Shown in pieces: positions 1 to 7,412 of a stretch of 11,124 bases of DNA; the stretch's first letter is position 1, and each line of letters begins with the position of its first letter. The position numbers and the translations under genes are program-made. Under the pieces are notes generated by a model that saw only the letters and a program-made list of their open reading frames with translations, ran no database searches and was not told where the DNA came from. Origin of the DNA: Nitrospinae bacterium CG22_combo_CG10-13_8_21_14_all_47_10 (GTDB taxonomy: Bacteria; Nitrospinota; Nitrospinia; Nitrospinales; VA-1); NCBI GenBank assembly GCA_002786505.1, contig PCTK01000100.1, forward strand, positions 1 to 11,124, read 5' to 3'.

Positions 1-63
1 CGCAACTTATCGCCTGACTTAACGGGGGCTCTTTACTTCGGAGACGGAGTAACATCACGCCTA

Positions 64-79
64 CCGGGCATAAGCCCGG
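64..79 (-). terminator. GC-rich hairpin just downstream of rplQ, no U-tract
   Basis: A perfect 6-bp inverted repeat (CCGGGC / GCCCGG, loop of four) lies 11 bp past the rplQ stop at the end of the gene cluster. Position and strength fit a transcript 3' end. On the minus strand, however, it is followed by a mixed sequence with no run of T, so a standard intrinsic terminator is not shown. It could be a Rho-dependent or processed 3' end, or chance. A second, weaker inverted repeat lies at 33-52. Confidence 0.35.
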
Positions 80-90
80 CAGGGAGGAAT

Positions 91-630
91 TTATTTTTCT
101 TCTTTTTCTTCGGGCTTATCTTCTTCTGCCTTTTCTTTTTTGGATGCGGGTTTCTTTTTATCCGCTACGTCCTTTGCTTTAGGCTCCGCTTTCTTTTTTT
201 CAGCCACTTTTGGTTTAGCAGTGGCCTTCGTCTCTTTTTTCGTCTCAGCCTTTACTTTGGAAGAGTCATCGCCCTCACGGTCTACCAATTCGATGAAAGC
301 CATTGGGGCATCATCCCCCTTGCGATGACCAATACGAATGATCCGGGTATATCCACCAGGTCGATTTGCATAACGCTCCGCCAGCGGACCAAACACCTTT
401 TGAACAGCATCTTTCGCGGGAACCAGCCTGAATGCCTGGCGACGGGCATGAAGCGTACCTCTTTTTCCCAGCGTGATCGTTTTTTCCACCTTGCCCCGCA
501 GTTCTTTGGCTTTTGCCAAAGTTGTGCTGATGCGCTCCCTCTGAATTAGAGCCCCAACAAGGTTTCTGAACAATGCTTTCCGATGAGCAGAGGTTCTCCC
601 AAATTTTCTACCTGCTTTTAAATGCCGCAT
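91..630 (-). CDS. rplQ: 50S ribosomal protein L17 with long Lys/Glu/Ala-rich C-terminal tail
   Basis: Large-subunit protein L17, located near the exit tunnel and essential in E. coli. Residues 1-118 are the family core: [60 protein letters not shown], and the C-terminal [25 protein letters not shown] block. After that comes a tail of about 60 residues (120-179) made almost only of Lys, Glu, Ala, Asp, Pro, Thr and Ser, with repeated KAE, KKK and EKxE elements, ending [10 protein letters not shown]. coli L17 has 127 residues and no such tail. The codons of the tail are purine-rich but the frame is continuous, with no sign of frameshift. ATG 630 has an AGGAG about 12 nt upstream. It is the last gene of the cluster in this window. 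Confidence 0.97.
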   Translation of the reverse strand: MRHLKAGRKFGRTSAHRKALFRNLVGALIQRERISTTLAKAKELRGKVEKTITLGKRGTLHARRQAFRLVPAKDAVQKVFGPLAERYANRPGGYTRIIRIGHRKGDDAPMAFIELVDREGDDSSKVKAETKKETKATAKPKVAEKKKAEPKAKDVADKKKPASKKEKAEEDKPEEKEEK

Positions 631-671
631 GGTTATTTATCGCTCCTGTTATTACTTCACCGAGAGAACTG

Positions 672-1700
672 TTAAAGCTCAACTTCGGTATCTATTTCTT
701 TTTTCTTTTGCGCTTGAATGATTTGTTTCAGGTCTTCCTCATCAACCTTCATTCCCAAATGAAGGCCCATGTCCTCTAAAATTTCCTTAATTTCATTCAG
801 CGATTTCCGACCGAAGTTTCTGGTTTTCAGCATTTCACCATCGGTTTTTTGTACCAGTTCCGCGATGGTCTGGATATTGGCATTTTTAAGACAATTGTAG
901 GAGCGCACAGATAACTCAAGCTCTTCCACACATTTGGCCATATTTGTCAGCACCTTTTGCTTTTTCTCATCGACCTGGGGTTGTACCGGTTCCGGCTCTT
1001 CATCAAAATTGATAAAGATCTGCATATGGTCTTTAACAATCTTAGCGGCATGAGCCACCGCATCTTCTGGTGTGATCCCCCCGTTTGTCCACAATTCCAT
1101 AATCAGGGAATCGTAATCTGTCGACTGCCCGACGCGGGTGTTCTCAACATGGTAGGTGATCTTTTCAATTGGGGAAAAGCTGGAATCCACGGGAATCATC
1201 TGCACAGATTCATTTTCGATAATATGCATATCCGCGGGAACATACCCCCGCCCTTTCCTTACAATCATCTCTATTTCCACCTCACCGCTCTGATCAATGG
1301 TAAGGATGGGAAGATCCGGGTTCAGCACTAACACATCCGGGTCAGCCGTGATATCCTTGGCGCAAATTGTGCCAGGACTTGAGGCTTTGATATAAACCCG
1401 TTTGGAGTCCGCTGAACCGGTCAGTTTAAGATTAACCTGTTTCAAGTTGAGGATGATTTCCGTGACATCTTCAACCACTCCCGGAATGGAAGAAAACTCG
1501 TGAAAGATCCCCTCAAACTTTACGGCTACAATGGCGGCCCCTTCAATGGATGACAAAAGCATCCTTCTCAAGGAGTTGCCTATGGTTACTCCATATCCGC
1601 GCTCAAATGGTCCCGCGCTGAGTTTACCGTAGCAGTCCGACTTGTTTTTCTTATCAAATTCTAATCGCTTAGGTTTAACAATTCCCTGGGCTGTGAACAT
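672..1700 (-). CDS. rpoA: DNA-directed RNA polymerase subunit alpha
   Basis: The alpha subunit dimerises to scaffold assembly of RNA polymerase and contacts upstream promoter elements and activators. The 342-residue product has both domains. The N-terminal assembly domain covers about residues 1-230, with [20 protein letters not shown] at 31-50, [20 protein letters not shown] and [15 protein letters not shown] Glu/Pro-rich linker ([17 protein letters not shown], 233-249) leads to the C-terminal domain (about 258-318: [40 protein letters not shown]). Residues corresponding to the E. coli DNA-contacting R265, N268, G296, K298 and S299 are R266, N269, G297, K299 and S300. A charged tail (319-342) follows. 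GGAGG precedes ATG 1700. Confidence 0.99.
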   Translation of the reverse strand: MFTAQGIVKPKRLEFDKKNKSDCYGKLSAGPFERGYGVTIGNSLRRMLLSSIEGAAIVAVKFEGIFHEFSSIPGVVEDVTEIILNLKQVNLKLTGSADSKRVYIKASSPGTICAKDITADPDVLVLNPDLPILTIDQSGEVEIEMIVRKGRGYVPADMHIIENESVQMIPVDSSFSPIEKITYHVENTRVGQSTDYDSLIMELWTNGGITPEDAVAHAAKIVKDHMQIFINFDEEPEPVQPQVDEKKQKVLTNMAKCVEELELSVRSYNCLKNANIQTIAELVQKTDGEMLKTRNFGRKSLNEIKEILEDMGLHLGMKVDEEDLKQIIQAQKKKEIDTEVEL

Positions 1701-1770
1701 GAAGCCTCCGACCTCTTTATTAGGGTCTTAACAGTTTTTAAATTAGTTTCTCTTGACGATCCGGCCCGGC

Positions 1771-2397
1771 TTATCGTGAGTAAAGCTCAACGATCAACTG
1801 TTCCTCAATCGGCATAGTTACATGCTCTCTTGCAGGCAAAGCCTGAACAATACCCTGCTTGCTATCGGCAGAAAACGATAGCCAGTCCGGCAAGGTTTTT
1901 CCTTTAATATTCTCAATGGCGTTGTTAACGGGCGCTTTTTTCACCTTATTGGGATTCATAGCTATTGTATCACCCAGTCCAAGAGCATAGGACGGGATAT
2001 CCATCTTTTTCCCATTAACCGTGAAGTGACCATGGCGGACCAACTGGCGAGCCGTACTTCTGGACGAGGCGAGCCCCATTCTAAAAACAACATTATCCAT
2101 CCGCAACTCTAAATTTTGCAGAAGGTTTTCACCGGTAACACCTTTTTTTCTATCTGCCGAAAAAAAGTAATTACGGAATTGTTTTTCCAGTATACCGTAA
2201 ATTCGCTTTACCTTTTGTTTTTCACGAAGCTGAATCCCATATTCCGAGAATTTCTTCCTGCCCTGGCCATGCTGGCCTGGCGGATATGCTCTTTTTTCTA
2301 TAGCACATTTCGCCGTCTCGCAACGGGAACCTTTTAAATATAATTTTATTCCTTCTCGCCGACAAAGTCGACAAACAGAACCTGTATACCTGGCCAA
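1771..2397 (-). CDS. rpsD: 30S ribosomal protein S4, zinc-binding form
   Basis: Small-subunit protein S4, a primary 16S rRNA binder that nucleates 30S body assembly; in E. coli it also represses the alpha operon. The 208-residue product begins [20 protein letters not shown]. The N-terminal cysteines C9, C12, C26 and C31 form the zinc site of the C+ type, which E. coli S4 lacks. The S4 RNA-binding domain is seen at about residues 97-160 ([33 protein letters not shown]). The start is TTG at 2397; no in-frame ATG fits, the conserved MARYTG begins exactly there, and AAGGAG (2407-2412) lies 9 nt upstream. A 70-bp gap separates it from rpoA. Confidence 0.98.
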   Translation of the reverse strand: MARYTGSVCRLCRREGIKLYLKGSRCETAKCAIEKRAYPPGQHGQGRKKFSEYGIQLREKQKVKRIYGILEKQFRNYFFSADRKKGVTGENLLQNLELRMDNVVFRMGLASSRSTARQLVRHGHFTVNGKKMDIPSYALGLGDTIAMNPNKVKKAPVNNAIENIKGKTLPDWLSFSADSKQGIVQALPAREHVTMPIEEQLIVELYSR

Positions 2398-2406
2398 ATT
2401 CAGCTT

Positions 2407-2412
2407 CTCCTT
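2407..2412 (-). promoter_or_regulatory. Ribosome-binding site fixing the rpsD TTG start
   Basis: AAGGAG lies 9 nt before TTG 2397. Together with the conserved MARYTG N-terminus of S4 and the lack of an ATG nearby, it supports the TTG start. Confidence 0.75.
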
Positions 2413-2426
2413 TCGGTTTTACGCAA

Positions 2427-2816
2427 TTAAACTCTGCGACGTTTTCTTGGACGGCAACCATTATGCGGAATCGGGGTCTTATCACGAATCACAAGAACTT
2501 CCATTCCCGCGGCCTGCAAAGATCGTATCGCGGACTCTCGCCCGGAACCAGGACCTTTGACATGCACCTCCAGTTTTTTCATTCCCATGTCCCGTGCCTT
2601 AACAGCGGCTTTGTCGGCCGCCACCTGCGCGGCAAACGGGGTGCTTTTTCTCGAGCCCTTAAAACCCTGGGCACCCGCACTGGACCAGGACACCACATTT
2701 CCAGACATGTCGGAAATGGTGACAATGGTATTGTTAAACGTAGCCTGAATGTGGGCGACTCCCACTTCCGGCACCGTCTTTTGCTTTTTTTTACCGCTTT
2801 TTGCTTTTTTATCCAT
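2427..2816 (-). CDS. rpsK: 30S ribosomal protein S11
   Basis: Small-subunit protein S11 on the 30S platform, near the E site and the Shine-Dalgarno helix. The 129-residue product has a Lys-rich N-terminus ([19 protein letters not shown]), then [40 protein letters not shown], and ends with [18 protein letters not shown], all family hallmarks. The start ATG at 2816 is preceded by GGAG. An out-of-frame ATG four bases earlier opens only a three-codon frame (ATGAATGGATAA) that overlaps the true start. It follows rpsM by 12 bp and precedes rpsD by 29 bp. Confidence 0.98.
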   Translation of the reverse strand: MDKKAKSGKKKQKTVPEVGVAHIQATFNNTIVTISDMSGNVVSWSSAGAQGFKGSRKSTPFAAQVAADKAAVKARDMGMKKLEVHVKGPGSGRESAIRSLQAAGMEVLVIRDKTPIPHNGCRPRKRRRV

Positions 2817-2828
2817 TCATCTCCGTCC

Positions 2829-3200
2829 TTATTTTTTTGCTCGTGCGCCCACGGTTTTCTTGGGACCTTTTCGGGTTCTGCCGTTGGTGTGCGTCCTTTG
2901 TCCTCTAACCGGCAACCCTTTACGATGGCGAAGCCCTCTGTAGGAACTTATATCCATCAAACGTTTAATGTTCATGGTGACAGTGCGCCTTAAGTCACCT
3001 TCCACTTCGCACTCTTTCTCGATAACACTACGGATCCGGGTCACCTCTTCCTCTGTCAGGTCCTTCATTCTGACCTCTTCCCCAACCTGCGCTTTTTTCA
3101 GGATTTTCCGGGAAGTTGTTGGGCCCACGCCATATATGTATGTCAAAGCGATTATTGCCTGCTTATCCTTAGGAACGTCTATACCCGCTATTCTCGCCAC
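2829..3200 (-). CDS. rpsM: 30S ribosomal protein S13
   Basis: Small-subunit protein S13 of the 30S head, forming bridges to the 50S and contacting P-site tRNA through its C-terminal tail. The 123-residue product starts [20 protein letters not shown] and continues [14 protein letters not shown], the family's helix-turn region. The C-terminal [20 protein letters not shown], then [17 protein letters not shown], is diagnostic. The start is GTG at 3200, supported by AAGGAG at 3206-3211 with 5-nt spacing and by the conserved MARIAGI beginning. It is the first gene of the classical alpha operon but has only an 18-bp leader here. S11 follows after 12 bp. Confidence 0.98.
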   Translation of the reverse strand: MARIAGIDVPKDKQAIIALTYIYGVGPTTSRKILKKAQVGEEVRMKDLTEEEVTRIRSVIEKECEVEGDLRRTVTMNIKRLMDISSYRGLRHRKGLPVRGQRTHTNGRTRKGPKKTVGARAKK

Positions 3201-3218
3201 TGCTTCTCCTTTTTGAAA

Positions 3219-3332
3219 TTAACCCTGCCGTTGCTTATGTTTCGGGTTCTCACAAATGACCCGCACGACTCCTCGCCGCCGAATCACCTTGCATTTCATA
3301 CATATTGGCTTGACCGATGCCCTGACTTTCAT
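3219..3332 (-). CDS. rpmJ: 50S ribosomal protein L36, zinc-binding form
   Basis: The smallest large-subunit protein, L36, stabilises 23S rRNA near the factor-binding region. Translating the minus strand from ATG 3332 gives 37 residues, beginning [20 protein letters not shown] and ending NPKHKQRQG, then TAA at 3219-3221. The zinc-ribbon ligands are C11, C14, C27 and H32, so this is the zinc-containing (C+) version. A ribosome-binding sequence AGAGGA lies upstream in the 14-bp gap after infA. Only 18 bp separate it from rpsM, with no terminator visible, so spc and alpha genes are probably in one transcript. Confidence 0.98.
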   Translation of the reverse strand: MKVRASVKPICMKCKVIRRRGVVRVICENPKHKQRQG

Positions 3333-3346
3333 GATTCCATCCTCTT

Positions 3347-3565
3347 TTATTTATACCGATAGGTGATCCGTCCCCGGGTCAAGTCATAAGGGGAAAGTTG
3401 CACTTTCACCTTGTCACCGGACAGGATGCGGATAAAATGCATGCGCATTTTTCCCGATATATGGGCCAAAACCTTATGCCCGTTTTCAAGTTCCACCCTA
3501 AACATCGCATTTGGCAATGGTTCAAGTATGGTGCCTTCTACTTCTATAGACTCTTCTTTAGACAT
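3347..3565 (-). CDS. infA: Translation initiation factor IF-1
   Basis: IF-1 is a small OB-fold protein that blocks the A site of the 30S subunit during initiation and stimulates IF-2 and IF-3. The 72-residue product has exactly the standard length. Diagnostic segments are [40 protein letters not shown] and [20 protein letters not shown], ending RYK. The ATG at 3565 lies three bases after the adk stop, and the end of adk supplies the purine-rich ribosome-binding region. It is followed 14 bp later by rpmJ, the widely conserved infA-rpmJ-rpsM-rpsK order. Confidence 0.99.
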   Translation of the reverse strand: MSKEESIEVEGTILEPLPNAMFRVELENGHKVLAHISGKMRMHFIRILSGDKVKVQLSPYDLTRGRITYRYK

Positions 3566-3568
3566 CCG

Positions 3569-4210
3569 TTACTTCACCATTTCTAAAACGCGGGAAAATA
3601 TTTCTTCTACAGACCCTCTGGCTGATACTGTTTTCAAATTTCCTTGTTTCTTGTAAAACTGCTTTAAAGGGGCAGTGGACTCCTGATAAACATCCAACCG
3701 CTTTAATATTGTTTCGGCATTATCGTCCTCACGCTGGGCTAAAAGCCCCCCACAACCGTCACAAACCCCTGAAACTTTTGGAGGCCTGGACTCCTCATGG
3801 AACATGCCGCCACAATCGGGGCAGGTGCTACGCCCAGCCAGCCGACTGATAACCTCTTCGGCATTGACTTCCAAATTCACCACCGTGTCAATCGCCAAGC
3901 CCATTTCGGTCAACGTTTCCGAAAGCTTTTCGGCCTGTAAGATGGTTCTGGGAAACCCGTCCAGAATAAACCCCGCCTCACAATCGTCCTGCTTAATACG
4001 TTCCTTTATCAGGCCGATCACAACTTCATCGGGAACCAGCTTGCCGACATCCATAAACGATTTGGCCTGAATTCCCAGTTCCGTATTATCCTTAACCGCC
4101 TGCCGTAAAATATCACCCGTGGATATCTGCGGAACGCCGAATTGTTCTTTCAGCATTTTGGCCTGGGTGCCTTTGCCAGCGCCTGGCGGGCCTAAAAGAA
4201 TCAGCCTCAT
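3569..4210 (-). CDS. adk: Adenylate kinase, long form with zinc-binding LID
   Basis: Adenylate kinase interconverts ATP + AMP and 2 ADP in the cytosol, setting the adenylate energy balance. The 213-residue product is the long bacterial form. The P-loop GPPGAGKGT is at residues 7-15, the AMP-binding segment ISTGDILR at 29-36, FILDGFPRT at 81-89, and the LID at about 125-160. The LID holds four cysteines, C130-x2-C133 and C150-x2-C153, so it should bind structural zinc; E. coli Adk lacks these. The catalytic QREDDN and KRLDVY segments follow. The start ATG at 4210 comes after secY with an AGAGG site at suitable spacing. The next gene is infA, so map, often found here, is missing. Confidence 0.99.
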   Translation of the reverse strand: MRLILLGPPGAGKGTQAKMLKEQFGVPQISTGDILRQAVKDNTELGIQAKSFMDVGKLVPDEVVIGLIKERIKQDDCEAGFILDGFPRTILQAEKLSETLTEMGLAIDTVVNLEVNAEEVISRLAGRSTCPDCGGMFHEESRPPKVSGVCDGCGGLLAQREDDNAETILKRLDVYQESTAPLKQFYKKQGNLKTVSARGSVEEIFSRVLEMVK

Positions 4211-4213
4211 CTA

Positions 4214-5530
4214 TCAGCCTCTTCGGCTTTTCAATCGCCCCTTTTTCACAAAACCGTCGTAATTTCTCATGACCAGATGGGACTCTATCTGTTGCATGGT
4301 ATCTAGCGAAACACCCACTACGATCAACAAGCTTGTCCCACCAAAGTAAAACGGGATATTAAAGTATTTTATCAAATAATCGGGCAAAATACAGATTAAA
4401 GAAAGGTATAACGCCCCATAAAAAGTGACCCTTGAAAGAATCGTATCGATGTATTCAGAGGTTTTATGCCCCGGCCTGATTCCTGGTATATACCCGCCAT
4501 GTTTTTTCATATTATCCGCCACATCAACCGGGTTGAATATGACAGCCGTATAAAAATAACAAAAGAAAAAGACGGCTCCAACAAAAATCAAACTGTACAC
4601 GATTGTTCCGGGAGTCAACATGGCCGAAACCGATTGCATCCATGGATGGCTGATAAACTGGGCAATAGTCGCCGGGAACATAATGATGGAAGAAGCAAAA
4701 ATCGGTGGAATAACTCCCGAAGTATTAACCTTCAAAGGCAAATGTGTCGACTGCCCCCCCATCATTTTTCGACCCACCACACGCTTCGCGTATTGGATCG
4801 GAATCCTTCGTTGCCCACCTTCCGTAAAAACGATGACCCCAACCACCACGATCATCAGCACCAGAAGGAACAGCATAACAAGCACCGACATTTCGCCTGT
4901 TCCCATCAAGTCCATCGATTGGAAGATTGCCGCTGGAGTTCCAGCAACAATTCCAGAAAATATAATCAGCGAAATTCCATTGCCAATTCCCCGCTCGGTA
5001 ATCTGCTCACCAAGCCACATCAAAAAACAAGTTCCAGCGGTCAGGGTTAAAACCGTCATCAATCGGAACGACCAGCCCGGCTCAGGAACAATAAGCCCAC
5101 CACTCGGGCTTTTCATAGCTTCCAGGCCTACAGCAATACCGGAACCCTGGATCGTACTCAGCAAGACCGTTCCATAACGAGTGTACTGGGTTATCTTTTT
5201 TTGCCCCTGTTCCCCTTCTTTTTTCAACCTTGCCAGGTAAGGAGAAACAATTGTCATCAACTGCAGGATGATCGAAGAACTGATATAGGGCATGATGCCC
5301 AAAGCAAATACGGTCAACCGGCTCAAAGCCCCGCCGGAGAACATATTGAAAAATCCCAGGATAGTACCTTGAGCCCGAGCAAACAGTTCTGCCAGCGCTA
5401 CCGAGTTGATTCCCGGAGTGGGGATATGCGCCCCGATCCGATAAACAACCAAAAGTCCAAGCGTAAAAAGAATACGTTTTTTCAGCTCGGGCACACGAAA
5501 GATGTTGCCAAAACTATCAGCGCCGCTCAT
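4214..5530 (-). CDS. secY: Protein translocase subunit SecY
   Basis: SecY forms the channel of the SecYEG translocon in the cytoplasmic membrane, exporting unfolded preproteins with SecA and inserting membrane proteins co-translationally. The 438-residue product has the usual length and ten hydrophobic segments. It starts with the cytosolic FGNIFRVPELKKRILFTLGL and the first membrane helix. Recognisable segments are RIGAHIPTPG (31-40), FNMFSGGALSRLTVFALGIM with PYISSSII in the plug/second-helix region (61-88), GIGNGISLIIFSGI (181-194), RRIPIQYAKR (241-250), FNPVDVADNMKKHGGYIPGI (332-351) and TMQQIESHL near the C-terminus. Its ATG abuts the rplO stop (TAAATG) and the gene ends in TGA-TAG just before adk. 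Confidence 0.99.
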   Translation of the reverse strand: MSGADSFGNIFRVPELKKRILFTLGLLVVYRIGAHIPTPGINSVALAELFARAQGTILGFFNMFSGGALSRLTVFALGIMPYISSSIILQLMTIVSPYLARLKKEGEQGQKKITQYTRYGTVLLSTIQGSGIAVGLEAMKSPSGGLIVPEPGWSFRLMTVLTLTAGTCFLMWLGEQITERGIGNGISLIIFSGIVAGTPAAIFQSMDLMGTGEMSVLVMLFLLVLMIVVVGVIVFTEGGQRRIPIQYAKRVVGRKMMGGQSTHLPLKVNTSGVIPPIFASSIIMFPATIAQFISHPWMQSVSAMLTPGTIVYSLIFVGAVFFFCYFYTAVIFNPVDVADNMKKHGGYIPGIRPGHKTSEYIDTILSRVTFYGALYLSLICILPDYLIKYFNIPFYFGGTSLLIVVGVSLDTMQQIESHLVMRNYDGFVKKGRLKSRRG

Positions 5531-5965
5531 TTAAAGGTTAACAACCTTTCCCCCGGACTTCTCAATTTTGGCCTGTGCCGAGCCGCTGAACTTATGAGCA
5601 TGAACATTCAAGGATTCCGCCAGCTCACCGCATCCCAGAATTTTCACCAGGCCGGTTTTTTTTATCAGCCCCTTTTCCTTCATCACTTCGGGGGTCACCG
5701 GGTCAATTCCGGCACATCGAACCAAATCGCTCACATTAACGATCTCAAACTGTTTTTTAAAGATGTTGGTAAACCCACGCTTTGGCAACCTTCGATGAAT
5801 CGGCATCTGTCCACCCTCAAACCAGGGGTGTGGGCTTCCACCTGACCGACACTTCTGCCCCTTCTGACCCTTGCCGGAAGTTTTACCGGTCCCGGAGCCA
5901 ATGCCACGGCCTATCCGCTTCCTGTTTTTTCGATCTGGTCCCTTTAAACTTGATAAATGCAACAT
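5531..5965 (-). CDS. rplO: 50S ribosomal protein L15
   Basis: Large-subunit protein L15, a late-assembly protein with a long basic N-terminal extension that threads into 23S rRNA. The 144-residue product starts at ATG 5965 ([20 protein letters not shown]), with an AGAGGA site upstream. An upstream GTG in the same frame would run into rpsE and adds non-family sequence, so it was not chosen. The Gly/Lys-rich stretch [20 protein letters not shown] and the following [20 protein letters not shown] are diagnostic; the C-terminal half (VNLEV-type beta region, [20 protein letters not shown]) matches the family. Its TAA is directly followed by the ATG of secY, and a 7-bp inverted repeat covers its last codons. 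Confidence 0.98.
   Translation of the reverse strand: MLHLSSLKGPDRKNRKRIGRGIGSGTGKTSGKGQKGQKCRSGGSPHPWFEGGQMPIHRRLPKRGFTNIFKKQFEIVNVSDLVRCAGIDPVTPEVMKEKGLIKKTGLVKILGCGELAESLNVHAHKFSGSAQAKIEKSGGKVVNL
5533..5549 (-). promoter_or_regulatory. Hairpin at the rplO-secY junction
   Basis: A perfect 7-bp inverted repeat (AAAGGTT, 3-base loop, AACCTTT) covers the last codons of rplO and reaches the first base of its TAA stop; the secY ATG follows two bases later. On the mRNA it would place the AAAGG that could serve as the secY Shine-Dalgarno in the 5' arm of the stem. The sequence also encodes L15 residues KVVNL, so it may be a by-product of coding. A regulatory role is inference. Confidence 0.35.
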
Positions 5966-5993
5966 TCTTAATCCTCTGTAAAATTCGGGCCCA

Positions 5994-6479
5994 TCATTTA
6001 CCGCGCAAGCGGGCACATTCTTTTGCGTCACGCAAACCAGTCAGGCCTTGAATGGTTGCCTTGACCACGTTATGCGGGTTATTGGTCCGCAAGCACTTGG
6101 TCAAAATATCACGGATACCAACCGCCTCCAGAACGGCCCGGACAGCACCCCCCGCGATTAAACCAGTACCCCTTGACGCCGGCTTCATCAACACCCGGCC
6201 CGCTCCATAAGCCCCTGTTATTTCATGGGGAATGGAAGAACCTTCCAGGCTCACTGAGACCATGCATCTTTTAGCTTTTTCCACACCTTTGCGTATAGCT
6301 TCCGGGACTTCGTTGGCCTTTCCCAAACCCCAGCCTACCTTGCCATCCCGATTGCCAACCACCACCAGCGCACTAAAGCTGAAGCGGCGGCCACCTTTCA
6401 CAACCTTGGCCACACGGTTGATCTTGACAATTTTATCAACAAAATCTGTGGGTTTTTCCGGCTCCCGTTGTCGCAACAC
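5994..6479 (-). CDS. rpsE: 30S ribosomal protein S5
   Basis: Small-subunit protein S5, which contributes to decoding accuracy and to the mRNA entry channel with S3 and S4. The product is up to 161 residues. It has the N-terminal double-stranded-RNA-binding fold ([20 protein letters not shown] and [20 protein letters not shown], about residues 13-60) and the C-terminal domain ([33 protein letters not shown]). There is no ATG near the start. Candidates are GTG at 6479 and TTG at 6476; GGAGG (6482-6486) is 2 nt from the first and 5 nt from the second, so TTG is the better-spaced start. The next gene is rplO: rpmD, normally between them, is absent. Confidence 0.97.
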   Translation of the reverse strand: MLRQREPEKPTDFVDKIVKINRVAKVVKGGRRFSFSALVVVGNRDGKVGWGLGKANEVPEAIRKGVEKAKRCMVSVSLEGSSIPHEITGAYGAGRVLMKPASRGTGLIAGGAVRAVLEAVGIRDILTKCLRTNNPHNVVKATIQGLTGLRDAKECARLRGK

Positions 6480-6481
6480 TT

Positions 6482-6486
6482 CCTCC
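6482..6486 (-). promoter_or_regulatory. Ribosome-binding site of rpsE
   Basis: GGAGG lies in the 18-nt gap between the rplR stop and the first possible rpsE start. It is 2 nt from GTG 6479 and 5 nt from TTG 6476. The spacing favours TTG 6476, but the family N-terminus is too variable here to decide. Confidence 0.7.
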
Positions 6487-6497
6487 AGCGTTATGGA

Positions 6498-6863
6498 TTA
6501 AAATTTTATTCCTTTTTCCCGGACCGCATCGGCTAAAGCCTTGACGCGTCCGGCATACAGAAATCCGTTTCGGTCATAATAAACTTCTTTAATTCCCTTT
6601 GCCGCCGCCGCCTCCCCGATAAGGGAACCCACCAGCGTTGCCGCCTTCAGGTTTCCTCCGGCCTTCATCTGCTCTTTAAAATTTTGCGAGAGCGTAGAAG
6701 CGGACACAAGGGTTTTACCTTCCTTGTCATCAACAATTTGGGCATAAATATGTTTGCTACTTCGGAACACCGTCAACCGGAGTCGGCTCATTTGCTTTTG
6801 CACCTTGAGCTTTACCCTTTTCTTCCTTTGGAGTCGTAGTCGTTCCCGTTCAGAGACTTTCAT
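6498..6863 (-). CDS. rplR: 50S ribosomal protein L18
   Basis: Large-subunit protein L18, which binds 5S rRNA and helps L5 anchor it in the central protuberance. The 121-residue product has a basic N-terminus ([18 protein letters not shown]) and the family motifs [38 protein letters not shown] and [20 protein letters not shown], ending EKGIKF. The start ATG at 6863 is preceded by AAAGGA lying across the end of rplF, with only three bases between the genes. The stop TAA is in the same reading frame as rpsE, 18 nt upstream of its GTG. Confidence 0.98.
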   Translation of the reverse strand: MKVSERERLRLQRKKRVKLKVQKQMSRLRLTVFRSSKHIYAQIVDDKEGKTLVSASTLSQNFKEQMKAGGNLKAATLVGSLIGEAAAAKGIKEVYYDRNGFLYAGRVKALADAVREKGIKF

Positions 6864-6866
6864 AAA

Positions 6867-7412
6867 TTATCCTTTACCTGCCGCTTTACCGGCTTTTCTG
6901 CGTATTCTTTCCGTGGAGTACATGACCCCTTTTCCCTTATAAGGTTCCGGCGGACGGAAACTGCGGATTTCAGCCGCGGTCTGTCCGACCCGTTCCTTAT
7001 TGACACCCTTTATAACGATTGTATTTTTTTTAGGGTCCACATCAAACTCAATTCCCTCAGGAGCCGGGTAGTTGATCGGATGCGAATGCCCAAGGTTTAA
7101 AACCAGGTCTTTACCCTTGAGATCCACCTTATAACCTACCCCGACAATATTGAGTTGCTTGGAGTAACCATCCGTAACCCCCACCACCATATTGCTGATC
7201 AGGGTTCGCGTCAGCCCATGCAGGGAACGATCCAGCCGACCATCGGTAGGCCGAACCACCGTAACAACACCATCCTGCAACTCAATTTTCATATTGGGAT
7301 GCATATTGCGTTGCAACTGCCCTTTGGGTCCTTTTACTGCCACGCTTGACCCATTGACTTTTAAATCCACCCCGGAGGGTACACTGATAGGCTGTTTTCC
7401 AATTCGAGACAT
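6867..7412 (-). CDS. rplF: 50S ribosomal protein L6
   Basis: Large-subunit protein L6, made of two repeated domains and located near the sarcin-ricin loop and the factor-binding site. The 181-residue product starts MSRIGKQPISVPSGVDLKVN and ends EPYKGKGVMYSTERIRRKAG followed by KAAGKG, both typical. Middle motifs include VAVKGPKGQLQR, LHGLTRTLISNMVVGVT and LNLGHSHPINYPAPEGI. The ATG at 7412 has only a weak upstream purine stretch (AAGAAG), so initiation may depend on the unusual 136-bp leader between rpsH and this gene. The rplF stop is three bases before rplR. Confidence 0.98.
   Translation of the reverse strand: MSRIGKQPISVPSGVDLKVNGSSVAVKGPKGQLQRNMHPNMKIELQDGVVTVVRPTDGRLDRSLHGLTRTLISNMVVGVTDGYSKQLNIVGVGYKVDLKGKDLVLNLGHSHPINYPAPEGIEFDVDPKKNTIVIKGVNKERVGQTAAEIRSFRPPEPYKGKGVMYSTERIRRKAGKAAGKG

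Noticed and set aside
140..328. Hydrophobic plus-strand frame opposite rplQ (Phe/Ala-rich, could look like a membrane protein)
   Set aside because: It is the antisense image of the Lys/Glu-rich L17 tail: AAA and GAA codons read backwards give Phe-rich sequence.
1701..1770. Possible promoter in the 70-bp rpsD-rpoA gap
   Set aside because: The A/T-rich stretch has only weak TTAAAA and TAATAA-like elements with poor spacing, so a promoter cannot be supported.
2222..2485. Minus-strand open frame of 87 codons across the rpsK-rpsD junction
   Set aside because: It overlaps the certain rpsK and rpsD genes in another frame and resembles no family I know.
4466..5177. Two long plus-strand frames opposite secY
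   Set aside because: They are antisense to a full-length, well-conserved SecY, and their composition (His/Asn/Arg-rich) does not look like a real protein.
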